Assembly (NCBI GenBank): GCA_028280635.1
Contig: JANQLM010000104.1
Location: 62,001-126,000 of the forward strand
DNA length: 64,000 bases
Direction of reading: 5' to 3'
DNA from: Halieaceae bacterium
GTDB taxonomy: Bacteria > Pseudomonadota > Gammaproteobacteria > Pseudomonadales > Halieaceae
Positions 31,201-39,929 of this stretch are shown here, piece after piece. Each line of letters opens with the position of its first letter. Position 1 is the first letter of the stretch. Both the position numbers and the translations under genes were made by a program. The notes under the pieces were generated by a model. The model was not told where the DNA came from, ran no database searches, and worked only from the letters and a program-made list of their open reading frames with translations.

Positions 31201-32391
31201 ATGTTCGAAGCCCGCTTCAGCCAGCAAATCGAGCGCCTGACCCACCAGGATCACGGCGCCTGGGAAACCCACGACCGCGCCGTGGCCATGAAGAACAACG
31301 GCGAGGATGTGATCCTGCTGTGCGTGGGTGACCCGGATTTCCGCACCCCGGAGCCGATTATTGACAACGCCGTGTCGCACCTGCGGGTTGGCCGCACCCA
31401 CTACTCGCCGGCACTGGGTGAAATGAAGCTGCGCCGTGCTGTCGCAGACCTGGAAACCGCCACCTCGAAACACCCCTGTAGCCCGGCAGAGGTAGCGATC
31501 TTTCCCGGGGCGACCAATGCCATCTACTCGGTGATGAGCTGCCTGCTGGACCCGGGCGACGAGGTGGTGATACCGGAGCCCATGTATGTTGGCTACCCGT
31601 CTATCATGGCGGCGATTGACGCGAAAATCGTCTCGGTGCCGCTGCTCGTGGAGCAGGATTTCAAGCTGGACCTGGAAGCGGTGAAGGCGGCGGTGACCGA
31701 ACGTACCCGGGTAGTGTTCATCAACACCCCCGGCAACCCCACCGGCAGCCTTATCGGGCGTCGGGAGCTCGCCGAGCTGGCGGCCTTCTGCCGGGAGCGC
31801 AAGCTATGGCTGGTCTGTGACGAGGTGTATTCCATGTTCACCTATTCCGGGCGCCACCGCTCCCTGCGCGCCAGTAGCGAGTACCTGGACAACGTGGTGA
31901 TGGTCGACGGCCTGTCAAAATCCCACGCCATGAGCGGCTGGAGAATTGGTTGGGTGGTGGCCCCGCAGAACCTTATCGAGCGCCTGGGCGCCCACGCCGG
32001 CGCCACCCTGTTTGGCTGCCCGCAGTTCATCCAGGACGCCAGCGCTTTTGCCCTGGAGAACGACCAGGAATATGTCGCCAGCATGCGCCAGGACTATGCC
32101 GAACGCGCCGACTACGTGGTGGAAAAACTGGAAAAGCTCAACGGCATTCACTGTCACCGACCAAAAGCCGGCATGTTCGTGATGTGCGATGTGGACGGCA
32201 CCGGTATGGACGGCCGTGAATTCGCCCGGGCCTTGCTGGATGCCGAATTGGTATCGGTGGTGCCCGGGGATGCGTTCGGGCCGTCGGCGAAGAACTGTGT
32301 GCGAGTGGGGCTGGCCCAACCGCGGCCGGTGATCAAGCAGGCGGTGCTGCGCATCAAGCGCTTTATTGAGGCTCTGCCAGCTCGATCCTGA
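31201..32391 (+). CDS. Pyridoxal-phosphate aminotransferase, class I/II
   Basis: 396 aa, fold type I. The PLP Lys lies in VDGLSKSHAMSGWRIGW. NTPGNPTG and the terminal RVGLAQP with its carboxylate-binding Arg are present. The N-terminus (AVAMKNNGEDVILLCVGDPDFRTP) is of the AspC/AlaA-like group. It may start its own transcript: CTATGCT at 31165-31171 is a possible -10 about 30 bases ahead of the ATG. Its last 29 bases overlap the convergent protease gene. The amino donor and acceptor cannot be told from sequence. Confidence 0.9.
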   Translation: MFEARFSQQIERLTHQDHGAWETHDRAVAMKNNGEDVILLCVGDPDFRTPEPIIDNAVSHLRVGRTHYSPALGEMKLRRAVADLETATSKHPCSPAEVAIFPGATNAIYSVMSCLLDPGDEVVIPEPMYVGYPSIMAAIDAKIVSVPLLVEQDFKLDLEAVKAAVTERTRVVFINTPGNPTGSLIGRRELAELAAFCRERKLWLVCDEVYSMFTYSGRHRSLRASSEYLDNVVMVDGLSKSHAMSGWRIGWVVAPQNLIERLGAHAGATLFGCPQFIQDASAFALENDQEYVASMRQDYAERADYVVEKLEKLNGIHCHRPKAGMFVMCDVDGTGMDGREFARALLDAELVSVVPGDAFGPSAKNCVRVGLAQPRPVIKQAVLRIKRFIEALPARS

Positions 32392-33421
32392 AATCACGCT
32401 CCTTGCCGTCCCGGCGCGTGGTCACGGTCACCCGGTCGCCGGGTTTCCGCTGTTCCATAAAGCTAAGGTAATCGTCGCTGGACTTCACCGGTTCGCCGTC
32501 CAGGCCGACAATCACATCACCCAGCATCCACTCGCCCCGGTTGTTGCGCCAGGCGCCGCGAATACCGGCCTTGTCGGCCGGCAGCCCCGGGAAGGTGCGC
32601 ACCACCGGCACGCCGTCGATGCGGTAGCGCCGCGCCCAGCGATCGCTGGCGAGCTCGATCCCAATCACCGGGCGGTACAGGCGGCCGAAGCTGATCAATT
32701 GCGGCACCACTTCCCTGACCGTATTCACCGGGATCGCAAAGCCGATACCGGCACTGGCGCCGGATGGGCTGTAGATGGCGGTATTGACACCGATCAGTTG
32801 GCCCAGGGAATTCAGCAAGGGGCCGCCGGAGTTGCCCGGGTTTATCGCCGCGTCGGTCTGGATCACGTTGCGAATCACCCGGTTGTTGGGGGCGCGAATT
32901 TCACGGCCGAGGGCGCTGACCACGCCGGTGGTCAGCGTAGTGTCGAGACCGAAGGGGTTGCCGATGGCCAGCACCTTGCGGCCAATCTCCAGTTCCGTGG
33001 AGTCTCCAATGGGCAGCGGGAACAGTTTGTCTTCCGGCGCTTCGATACGCAGCACCGCCAGGTCCTTCTCCGGCGCCACGCCGATCACCGTGGCCTCCCA
33101 GTCGCTGCCGTCCTGCAGTTCCACCATGATGCGATTGGCGCGCGCAATGACGTGGAAATTGGTGACCACCAGGCCATTGCGGTCCCAGACGAAGCCCGAG
33201 CCAGCGCCCTGGGGCACCTCCATCACGTTGCGGCTGAAGAAATTGCGTTGCAGCGCCACGTTGGTAACGTGCACCACCGCGGGGCTGGCGCCGCGGTAGA
33301 TTTCCGTGGAGTTGGCTTCGTCCTCGGTTTTGAAGCTCAGGTAGTCCGGCGTTTCCGCAGGCTGCGCGGAAGTCGCCGCGGCAATCAGCAAGCAGCAGGC
33401 GGCGAGCAGGCGACTCAACAT
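32363..33421 (-). CDS. Periplasmic trypsin-like serine protease with PDZ domain (DegP/DegQ/DegS-like)
   Basis: 352 aa. A cleavable signal peptide is likely (LLAACCLLIAAATSAQPA). The catalytic triad is H90 (TNFHV), D120 (EKDLAVL) and S198 (NPGNSGGPL). One PDZ domain covers about 250-345 (GDVIVGLDGEPVKSSDDYLSF). A single PDZ gives a DegS-like length, but a cleavable signal would put it free in the periplasm. It handles misfolded envelope proteins. Its ATG overlaps the DUF1499 stop, so the two are coupled. Confidence 0.9.
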   Translation of the reverse strand: MLSRLLAACCLLIAAATSAQPAETPDYLSFKTEDEANSTEIYRGASPAVVHVTNVALQRNFFSRNVMEVPQGAGSGFVWDRNGLVVTNFHVIARANRIMVELQDGSDWEATVIGVAPEKDLAVLRIEAPEDKLFPLPIGDSTELEIGRKVLAIGNPFGLDTTLTTGVVSALGREIRAPNNRVIRNVIQTDAAINPGNSGGPLLNSLGQLIGVNTAIYSPSGASAGIGFAIPVNTVREVVPQLISFGRLYRPVIGIELASDRWARRYRIDGVPVVRTFPGLPADKAGIRGAWRNNRGEWMLGDVIVGLDGEPVKSSDDYLSFMEQRKPGDRVTVTTRRDGKERDFRIELAEPQ

Positions 33422-34137
33422 TAGAAGCGCTCGGTGAATGCCCTGATTCTGGCTGCGTTGGCGCCCAGGTCACTGACACCCACTCGGGATACTGAGCGCA
33501 GGTCGACCTCGCTGCCACCATTGGAACGACGAATACGAATCACTATGTCGTCCTTGAAGCCGAACCAGAAAGAGGTGTACTCCGCCTCGATCAGGCCATT
33601 GGTGGGGTCGCTGTTGTAGATGTCCCAACCCATTTCTTCAGCGATGCTGGCGGCGCGCTCAAACGCGGTCTGGGGCGGCAGCTCGGACATGATGCTGTCC
33701 AGGTCGGTGTAGAACTCTTTCTGCTTGGCGATCACATCCGGCTTGATATCGATGGGGTTGGAGCCTTCGCCCCGGTAATCCACACCGGCGTCAAACAGGG
33801 GCGGATCCTCGGTGTCTGTGGTGATGTCATGGATTGGAGGGTACTGCCCGCCCGTGCTGAGGATGGCGCTTAGCAGCAGTACCGGCGGTACCGCGGGCAG
33901 CGTTTTCAGCAATACCTGCCCGCGACCGTCGCGCGAGGCTGGCAGCATGCTGGCAATGATAAGCAGTACGATCACCACGCCGGCCAGCAGGCCGCTGGCG
34001 GCGAACAGCAGCAGGCCGATGCGGAAGTGCACGCCAAGGCGCACGGCCAATACGGCCAGCGGCATGAGAATCAGGCAGACAATACCTGCCCGGTACAGCA
34101 GGCTAACGAGTCGAGAGTTTGAACCGGGCTCAGTCAT
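33421..34137 (-). CDS. DUF1499 family membrane protein
   Basis: 238 aa. Three hydrophobic helices fill residues 12-110 and the DUF1499 domain fills the rest: IHDITTDTEDPPLF and DLRSVSRVGVSDLGANAARIRAF are diagnostic. The function is unknown. It is read first, then the protease, with a one-base overlap. Membrane anchoring plus coupling to a periplasmic protease suggests an envelope role. Confidence 0.88.
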   Translation of the reverse strand: MTEPGSNSRLVSLLYRAGIVCLILMPLAVLAVRLGVHFRIGLLLFAASGLLAGVVIVLLIIASMLPASRDGRGQVLLKTLPAVPPVLLLSAILSTGGQYPPIHDITTDTEDPPLFDAGVDYRGEGSNPIDIKPDVIAKQKEFYTDLDSIMSELPPQTAFERAASIAEEMGWDIYNSDPTNGLIEAEYTSFWFGFKDDIVIRIRRSNGGSEVDLRSVSRVGVSDLGANAARIRAFTERF

Positions 34138-34281
34138 TGCGTATCGCGTCCCTTAAAAATGTGGATGCTAGCATACTCGCGGTGATAGCTTTTGCCAGTC
34201 CCGACGCAGTCCGGCGCGCCGGGTACCCTATAAAAACCAGCACTCAATAACACCAGGTAGTGACGATCGAGGAGTATTTCA

Positions 34282-35058
34282 ATGGGGCGCGTGCAGGACA
34301 AAGTGGCTATCGTTACCGGGGCGGCCAGCGGCATGGGTCGTGCCGACGCCATCCGCCTGGCGGAGGAGGGCGCCCGGGTGGTGCTGACCGATCTCAACGA
34401 GGTCGATGGCCAGGCGGTGGCCGACCAGATCGGTGAGGCAGCCATCTTCATGCGCCACGATGTGGCCGATGAGGCCAACTGGCAGGCTGTGGTGGCCCGT
34501 GCCGTCGAACAGTTCGGGAGACTGGACATCCTGGTCAACAACGCCGGTCTCATGGCCATGGGGAATCCCGTGGATACCGACTTGAGCAGTTGGCGAAAAA
34601 TCTTTGCGGTCAACAGTGAAGGCGTGTTCCTGGGCTGCAAACACGCGCTGCCGGTCATCGAGGCCAGCGGCAACGGTGGCTCGGTTATCAATATGTCCTC
34701 GGTGGCGGCTTTGCAGGGTATGTCTTACATCGCCGCCTACAGCGCCAGCAAAGGTGCGGTGGCGGCACTCACCAAGAGCGTTGCGCTCTACTGCCGCGAA
34801 CGCAAGAACGGCATCCGCTGCAATTCGATTCATCCGGACGGGGTGAAGACGCCGATGGTGGTGAAAGTGGCCACCGGCAAGGACACCGCCACCCAGGAGG
34901 AAGTGGACGCCATGGGCACCGACGGCTCCATGTGTGAGCCCGTGGATATAGCGAATATGGTGGTCTACCTGGCCTCGGATGAGTCCTGGTTCGTCAATGG
35001 TGCGGAGCTGCGCATGGATAATGCCGCCACCATTTCACCCCCTTACCCGGTGCCCTGA
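34282..35058 (+). CDS. Short-chain dehydrogenase/reductase
   Basis: 258 aa classical SDR with a good ribosome site (GAGGAG). Cofactor motif GAASGMG lies near 13-19 and Asp follows beta-2 (VLTDLNE), pointing to NAD(H). NNAG, Ser in MSSVAALQGM and the catalytic YSASK are present. The style (NSIHPDGVKTPMV) resembles hydroxysteroid and cyclic-alcohol dehydrogenases. The EthD-like gene follows after ten bases. The true substrate is unknown. Confidence 0.9.
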   Translation: MGRVQDKVAIVTGAASGMGRADAIRLAEEGARVVLTDLNEVDGQAVADQIGEAAIFMRHDVADEANWQAVVARAVEQFGRLDILVNNAGLMAMGNPVDTDLSSWRKIFAVNSEGVFLGCKHALPVIEASGNGGSVINMSSVAALQGMSYIAAYSASKGAVAALTKSVALYCRERKNGIRCNSIHPDGVKTPMVVKVATGKDTATQEEVDAMGTDGSMCEPVDIANMVVYLASDESWFVNGAELRMDNAATISPPYPVP

Positions 35059-35068
35059 GTCAGCCGCC

Positions 35069-35761
35069 ATGGAGAAGATCCTCTACCCACTCTGGAAGCG
35101 TCCCGGGCAGGAGGCGGATGAGCTGCGGGAAGAGCTGCTGGCGCTGGCGCCGAGCTTGATGGCGGCGGGTGCCCGCGGCCTGCGCCTGGCAGTGGCCGAC
35201 AGCGATGTGTCCGCCGGTGAGAATCTGGCCCAGGCCAAACTCTGCCCCGCGGCGGACGCCATGCTCTCGGTCTGGCTCAACAGCAATATTTACCGGCAGC
35301 CGCTGGAGGATCTGATCGCGCAGCGCTGCGACCATTTCCACGCCTACCTGGTCACCGAGTCGGCGCCGCTGGTGCACGAGCAGTCAGTGCGCCAGCGCAT
35401 GGGCGGCTGGACCCAGGTGGTGTTCCTGGCGCGCCCGCAGAAGCTCGCCGAGCGGGAGTGGCTGGATATCTGGCAGGGCAGCCATACGCCCATCGCCATC
35501 GATACCCAGTCGACCTTTGCCTACCGCCAGAACGTGGTGGTGCGCACCCTCACGGACGGCGCACCCGTAATTCACGCCATCGTTGAAGAGAGTTTTCCGG
35601 AAGCGGCGCTGGATTCGCCACACGCTTTCTACAATGTCGACACTGACGAAGAGTTGCAGGCCCAGCTCGGCAGGATGATCGAGAGCTGTGCCCGCTTTAT
35701 CGACTTCGACTGCCTGAATGTGCAGCCGATGTCTGACTATCTATTAAGTCAAGCTTATTAG
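35069..35761 (+). CDS. EthD-like domain protein
   Basis: 230 aa from ATG 35069, ten bases after the SDR; the longer frame runs inside that gene and was rejected. Two ferredoxin-like halves are suggested by the repeated Trp/Arg segments. The second (LARPQKLAEREWLDIWQGSHTPIAID) matches EthD/dabb-type dimeric barrels. Such proteins often accompany degradation of ethers, steroids and aromatics. I cannot assign a reaction. It is probably an operon with the SDR. Confidence 0.65.
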   Translation: MEKILYPLWKRPGQEADELREELLALAPSLMAAGARGLRLAVADSDVSAGENLAQAKLCPAADAMLSVWLNSNIYRQPLEDLIAQRCDHFHAYLVTESAPLVHEQSVRQRMGGWTQVVFLARPQKLAEREWLDIWQGSHTPIAIDTQSTFAYRQNVVVRTLTDGAPVIHAIVEESFPEAALDSPHAFYNVDTDEELQAQLGRMIESCARFIDFDCLNVQPMSDYLLSQAY

Positions 35762-35805
35762 CTTAGGCCAGCGGCCTGCTGCGGAGCTGGATCAGCGGGT
35801 AGAGC

Positions 35806-36687
35806 TCAGCCGCGCTGCAGCGCGGCTATCCGTTCCGGCAGCGGCGGGTGCGACATCAGCAGCTTTGCCGCGCCTTCCTTCAACTGCTCGCTGATGCCGA
35901 AGGCTGTCAGCTCGCCGGGCAGGTCCTGGGGTTGGCCCTGCTCGGCCTGCAGGCGCTGCAGGGCGCCAATCATGGCGGCACTGCCCGCCAGGCGGGCACC
36001 GGCGGCATCGGCCCGGAACTCGCGCCAGCGCGAGAACCACATGACGATCATGGAAGCGAAGATGCTGAGCACAATCTGGGCGACGATGGTGCCAATCCAG
36101 TAGCCCGGCCCGAAGCCGCGTTCGTTCTTGAACACCACCCGGTCCACGGTGTGGCCGATCACCCGAGAGAAGAACAGTACGAAGGTGTTCACCACACCCT
36201 GGATCATGGTCAGGGTCACCATGTCGCCGTTGGCCACGTGGCCGATCTCATGGGCCAGCACGGCGCGAATTTCGTCTTTACTGAAGCGCTGCAGCAGGCC
36301 CTGGCTCACGGCGACCAGGGCGTCGTTGCGGTTCCAGCCGGTGGCAAAGGCGTTGGACACCTGGCTGGGGAACACTCCAACCTCGGGCATGCCGATGCCG
36401 GCGTCGCGGGCCAGCTCCGCCACCGTATCCACCAGCCAGCGCTCGCTCTCATTGCGTGGCTGGTCAATGATCTGGGTGCCGGTGCCGCGCTTGGCCATCC
36501 ATTTGGAGATGAACAGCGATACCAGCGAGCCGCCAAAGCCGAAGATGGCGCAGAAGAACAGCATCCCGGTGGTGTTGATGCCCACCCCGTTGGCGGCCAT
36601 CAACTGGTCGAAGCCCAGCAGGCTCAGCACAATGCCGAGTACAAAAACCACCGCCAGGTTGGTGGCCAGGAACAGCAGGATACGCAT
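35806..36687 (-). CDS. htpX: Membrane zinc metalloprotease HtpX
   Basis: 293 aa, the E. coli HtpX length. Zinc motif HEIGH lies at residues 146-150 and a downstream Glu in FRADAAGA is the likely third ligand. Four hydrophobic segments: about 3-22, 38-60, 158-178 and 195-215. Family segments [15 protein letters not shown] and [13 protein letters not shown] are present. It degrades damaged inner-membrane proteins, typically under Cpx or heat-shock control. No clear sigma-32 box could be pointed to. Confidence 0.95.
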   Translation of the reverse strand: MRILLFLATNLAVVFVLGIVLSLLGFDQLMAANGVGINTTGMLFFCAIFGFGGSLVSLFISKWMAKRGTGTQIIDQPRNESERWLVDTVAELARDAGIGMPEVGVFPSQVSNAFATGWNRNDALVAVSQGLLQRFSKDEIRAVLAHEIGHVANGDMVTLTMIQGVVNTFVLFFSRVIGHTVDRVVFKNERGFGPGYWIGTIVAQIVLSIFASMIVMWFSRWREFRADAAGARLAGSAAMIGALQRLQAEQGQPQDLPGELTAFGISEQLKEGAAKLLMSHPPLPERIAALQRG

Positions 36688-36758
36688 CTCAGTTCACCTC
36701 ATTGCAGGCCCGCGGTACGGGCGTCATAGCATTGGATATGCGGCGTATGGAGAAAGTT

Positions 36759-37103
36759 TCAAGGGCTGGGGGATGTGTCCTCGTCGCTCGCAGCGGGCGT
36801 TTCGTCGCCATCAGCTTCCGCTGCGCCTTCCTCCCCGGAGGCGGCTTCGGTGAGCAGGTCCTCTTCCTGCGGGATCAGGTGTTCGCTGGGCTCCACCACC
36901 GGCACACCACGCTCATCCAGCGCTACGCCGGCCACCTCACCGCGCAGCTCTATGTCCCTGGAAGACAGTTCCACCAGTTGGTTCAGGCCCTCGTCCTCGT
37001 GCTTGAAGTGGGCGACGGCGCGCGGCTTGGTGCCATCCACCCAACGCTTCTTTTTGCCCCAGTACTGGCCAAGCTGGTTGCGAACTACGAAAACGTCACT
37101 CAT
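36759..37103 (-). CDS. Hypothetical acidic protein
   Basis: 114 aa from the ATG at 37103; an open upstream stretch looks non-coding. The N-terminal half is ordered (VFVVRNQLGQYWGKKKRWVDG...AVAHFKHEDEGLNQLVELSSRDIELRGEV). The C-terminal third is a low-complexity acidic tail rich in Glu, Ala, Asp and Ser. I do not recognise a named family. It is read before htpX and after the DnaJ/vWA genes on the same strand, with gaps of over 70 bases, so cotranscription is uncertain. Confidence 0.6.
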   Translation of the reverse strand: MSDVFVVRNQLGQYWGKKKRWVDGTKPRAVAHFKHEDEGLNQLVELSSRDIELRGEVAGVALDERGVPVVEPSEHLIPQEEDLLTEAASGEEGAAEADGDETPAASDEDTSPSP

Positions 37104-37186
37104 GGTGCTGCTCTTATCTCCGGTGCGGTCAGACGGCGCGCAGTGTAGCGCCAAGCCCGCGCGCATCCAAGCGACCTGCCCGCCAA

Positions 37187-37897
37187 TCAGCCGAGCAGCG
37201 TATCTTTCGCCTGGTTGAGCTTGGCGGCCAGGTAGTCATTGCCGCCCCGGTCCGGGTGCAGTTTCTGCATTAGCTTGCGGTGGGCATCGACAATGGCCTT
37301 TTTGTCGGCGCCTTCCTCCAGGCCGAGGATGGCCAGGGCCTCGCTGGTGCTCATGTCACTGCCGCCGTCAGACGGCGGGGTGTAGTCACCGCCCCAATCG
37401 GCGCCAAAGCGGCGCTGCAGGTAGCTCTCCAGCAGCCGGGCGGAATCCAGGTCCTGGCCCCGGCAGAAGGCCAGCAGTGAATCCAGGTCCGCCTGGTCCA
37501 GACTGTCCAGGCTGCGGCCGGCAAACTCCCCGGCCAGCACTTTGCCGCTGAGATCGCCAGACTCATGATCCAGCACCATTTTCAGGATGGCGGTTTCCAC
37601 CTCGGAGCGGCTGGGGCCGCCCGGACCACCGCCCTGGCGGCGGATTCGCTGGAAGATGGGAAAAAGCTGCGCCAGCACCGGCAGCAGGCGGATGGCGCCG
37701 ACCAGGGCGCCGGTAATGGCCGCGCTCAACCAGTGCATGCGCCCGGACACCACGCCAACTACCACCACGACCACCAGCAGGCCGATGCCCAGCTTGAGAT
37801 AGGCCGGTTTGCGCTGCTGGGGCGGCATGGCCTTGATGCGCTGGTAGACAATCCACACGGCCAGGCCGATGGCCAGTAACAGGATAAGGCGGGCCAC
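37187..37897 (-). CDS. Membrane-anchored DnaJ-domain protein
   Basis: 236 aa. Two N-terminal hydrophobic helices (RLILLLAIGLAVWIVY and LGIGLLVVVVVVGVV) are followed by a middle helical region. A C-terminal J domain (about 180-235) holds the HPD tripeptide in MQKLHPDRGGNDY. The layout (membrane anchor, TerB-like helical middle, C-terminal J domain) is DjlA-like in order but smaller. It should stimulate DnaK at the inner membrane. It begins eight bases after the vWA gene. Confidence 0.82.
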   Translation of the reverse strand: MARLILLLAIGLAVWIVYQRIKAMPPQQRKPAYLKLGIGLLVVVVVVGVVSGRMHWLSAAITGALVGAIRLLPVLAQLFPIFQRIRRQGGGPGGPSRSEVETAILKMVLDHESGDLSGKVLAGEFAGRSLDSLDQADLDSLLAFCRGQDLDSARLLESYLQRRFGADWGGDYTPPSDGGSDMSTSEALAILGLEEGADKKAIVDAHRKLMQKLHPDRGGNDYLAAKLNQAKDTLLG

Positions 37898-37905
37898 GGT
37901 GGCTC

Positions 37906-38598
37906 CTACTTGAGTTGGTCCAGCAGCAGTTTAGCGCTCCCACCATCCCCACCGCCATGCTCCAGCATCGCCGACTTGCCAGCGGCGGCAAAGCGCGCCA
38001 CGGCGCCGAGCAGTGCCGCCAGTTGGTGAGGGCTGGCGTGGTCAAAGCGGGCCCAGGCGCCGCCGCTGAGGCCGGCGAGCTGCTTGAAGACGCCCTCCAC
38101 CAGCGGGTCGCCCCCTTCCTGGAACATGAACAGGGGCAGGCCGGCGATCCCCAGTTCACCGGCTTTGACGGCCAGGCGGTCGGGGTTTTCCTCACAGGCA
38201 TCGCCGATGAACACCACGGCCCTGACCGGCGTCTCGCGATGCTCGCGCAGGCAGTGGTTCAGCAGGCGTTCGATCTGCGTCATGCCGCCCTCACACTGTA
38301 CCCGGTTCATCTGCCTGAGCAGGGCGTGTTCGTCCAGGAACCAGCGGGTGGCGCGCAGTTCCCCCAGGCCGCGGAAGTAGGCGAGCTGAACTGCCAGTCC
38401 GCCAAGGTTCTGGGTGGCCAGGAACATCTCGCCCTGTAACTGGCAGGCGCGATCCCAGGTGGGTTGGCGGCTGGCGGTGGCGTCTATGGCGAACAGCAGG
38501 CGGGCCCCGCCGGCCGCGCGTTCGGCCAGCGTCTTGCTGCGGGTCAGGAACTTGTCGATCTCGCCGGCGGAGGACCGGACTTTAGGCGGTTTGGCCAA
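37906..38598 (-). CDS. von Willebrand factor A domain protein
   Basis: 230 aa. The metal-ion-dependent adhesion site reads AIDATASR (DxTxS, a mild variant of DxSxS), and AVVFIGDACEENPDRLA supplies the later Asp. No signal peptide or transmembrane helix is seen, so it is probably cytoplasmic. vWA proteins of this type act as scaffolds or Mg2+-dependent recruiters. Tight linkage to the DnaJ protein and the small gene ahead of it suggests a shared complex; the purpose is unknown. Confidence 0.8.
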   Translation of the reverse strand: MAKPPKVRSSAGEIDKFLTRSKTLAERAAGGARLLFAIDATASRQPTWDRACQLQGEMFLATQNLGGLAVQLAYFRGLGELRATRWFLDEHALLRQMNRVQCEGGMTQIERLLNHCLREHRETPVRAVVFIGDACEENPDRLAVKAGELGIAGLPLFMFQEGGDPLVEGVFKQLAGLSGGAWARFDHASPHQLAALLGAVARFAAAGKSAMLEHGGGDGGSAKLLLDQLK

Positions 38599-38614
38599 GC
38601 GGGGTTCTGGGCGT

Positions 38615-38806
38615 TTACGGGTTCTGCGGCTTGAGCTTGCCGATCTGTTCCAGTTCGGTCAGGTAGTGGCGACGATGGGCCAGCTCGCGTACCGCGGCCA
38701 GCAGCTCCTCCGGGGAGGCGTCCTGCTCGGCGCTGTCGGCGCTGACCATTTCCCACAGCTTGCGACTGGAGAACTCGTGCATATTAAAGGTTTGGGCTTC
38801 TTGCAT
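38615..38806 (-). CDS. Small hypothetical protein
   Basis: 63 aa from the ATG at 38806; residues before it in the open frame are Arg/Pro-rich and lie in the hairpin region, so they are not counted. Predicted all-helical (SPEELLAAVRELAHRRHYLTELEQIGKL). No recognisable family. It is 16 bases ahead of the vWA gene, so it is likely the first gene of the small-protein/vWA/DnaJ unit. Confidence 0.6.
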   Translation of the reverse strand: MQEAQTFNMHEFSSRKLWEMVSADSAEQDASPEELLAAVRELAHRRHYLTELEQIGKLKPQNP

Positions 38807-38872
38807 CTTTCTTGTTACCGCCTTGTTCTTTGGGAGGCGTGGCTCTCTATTCGGCCTAAGATTCGACCTACG

Positions 38873-38905
38873 CCGGTGAGAGCTCACCGGTGGGCGCTGC
38901 CCACC
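38873..38905. repeat. Two overlapping perfect hairpins
   Basis: CCGGTGAG/CTCACCGG (38873-38890, 2-base loop) and GGTGGGC/GCCCACC (38889-38905, 3-base loop) share two bases, so they are mutually exclusive if formed in RNA. It could be a REP-like element, an attenuator-like switch, or a paired protein-binding site. Confidence 0.45.
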
Positions 38906-38938
38906 CGGGTGTGGCTGCTTCTTCGCTACAGTTGCTAC

Positions 38939-38972
38939 CGCTTTGCTCTCCGCTCTTGCGGTCGGCAAAGCG
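38939..38972. repeat. Long interrupted hairpin
   Basis: Outer arms CGCTTTGC/GCAAAGCG (8 bp) enclose a symmetric 3x3 internal loop and inner arms CCGC/GCGG with a TCTT tetraloop. It lies 34 bases right of the previous hairpin pair. The regular architecture suggests a folded RNA or a REP-type repeat. Confidence 0.45.
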
Positions 38973-39259
38973 ATCAACCGCTAACATTTCCGCTGGCCAT
39001 ACACGCCAGAAACTTCATTCATGGCCTGAATTTGCCACAGTTTTACCTTAGACGCCAATTAAATTATCGGCGTAAGTAGATGAAATATATCGATTCTCTT
39101 TGACAATTGCATGACAGGAAAGTTCGCCGGGGATGACATCGATGCGGATTCCGTTCGGGAGCAAATCAATGCAGCGGCGGTCAAAGCGACGGTCTGGATG
39201 CCTTACAATCACGTACCACCCAGACCGACCAGATGATTTACGGGAGCAGGAGTACCGCC

Positions 39260-39916
39260 ATGGGCCTTTTTGATATTCGCAGGAAACACCTGATGCCGAC
39301 CGCTGACAGCGCGCTGCCCGGGCGCGATACAGAGATGCTGGTACCCGCCCAGCACTTCGTGAACGGTAACCCGCTCAAGCCGCCGTTTCCCGATGGCTAT
39401 GGGCAGGCTGTGTTCGGCATGGGCTGCTTCTGGGGCGTGGAGCGCATGTTCTGGCAACTGGAAGGGGTATACACCACCGCGGTGGGTTACGCCGCCGGCA
39501 TCACGCCCAATCCCACCTACCAGGAAGTCTGCAGCGGCCAGACCGGCCACAATGAAGTGGTGCTGGTGATCTACGATCCCGCGGTCATCAGCTACGAGCA
39601 ACTGCTGAAGACCTTCTGGGAGGGTCACGACCCCACCCAGGGCATGCGCCAGGGCAATGACATGGGCACCCAGTACCGGTCGGGTATCTACACTTTCAGC
39701 GAGGCCCAGGCTAAGGCTGCTGAGGCTTCAAAGACCGCCTTCCAGCCGGTGCTGGCGCAGGCGGGCTACGGCGATATCACCACGGAGATCGTCCCGGCCG
39801 GGGAGTTTTACTACGCCGAGGACTACCACCAGCAGTACCTGGCCAAGAACCCCGGAGGTTACTGTGGCCTGGGCGGCACCGGTGTGTCCTGCCCGGTGGG
39901 TGTGGTGTCGGCCTGA
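39260..39916 (+). CDS. msrA: Peptide methionine (S)-S-oxide reductase MsrA
   Basis: 218 aa from ATG 39260 with AGGAG seven bases upstream. Catalytic C56 lies in [42 protein letters not shown] and [21 protein letters not shown] are family hallmarks. [28 protein letters not shown] carries the resolving cysteines. Length and N-terminal extension match E. coli MsrA. It repairs oxidised Met using thioredoxin. It converges with the ABC permease gene. Confidence 0.97.
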   Translation: MGLFDIRRKHLMPTADSALPGRDTEMLVPAQHFVNGNPLKPPFPDGYGQAVFGMGCFWGVERMFWQLEGVYTTAVGYAAGITPNPTYQEVCSGQTGHNEVVLVIYDPAVISYEQLLKTFWEGHDPTQGMRQGNDMGTQYRSGIYTFSEAQAKAAEASKTAFQPVLAQAGYGDITTEIVPAGEFYYAEDYHQQYLAKNPGGYCGLGGTGVSCPVGVVSA

Positions 39917-39929
39917 GGGTCGGCTCGCG

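Larger units (their letters stand above)
38807..39259. other. Gene-free 453-bp gap with hairpins
   Basis: No convincing gene. The left part (38873-38972) holds three strong stem-loops annotated separately. The right part is AT-richer around 39050-39110, with a small inverted repeat (ACGCC/GGCGT) and a TTGACA at 39100-39105. A 41-codon ORF at 39111-39236 has no ribosome site. It separates the leftward vWA/DnaJ unit from rightward msrA, so it must hold two promoters. Confidence 0.6.

Noticed and set aside
38807-39000. Integron attC site
   Set aside because: The hairpins suggested it, but no RYYYAAC/GTTRRRY core pair is present and no integrase is nearby.
39111-39236. 41-codon ORF before msrA
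   Set aside because: No ribosome site, no recognisable feature, and it ends just before the msrA ribosome site; kept only as part of the gap description.
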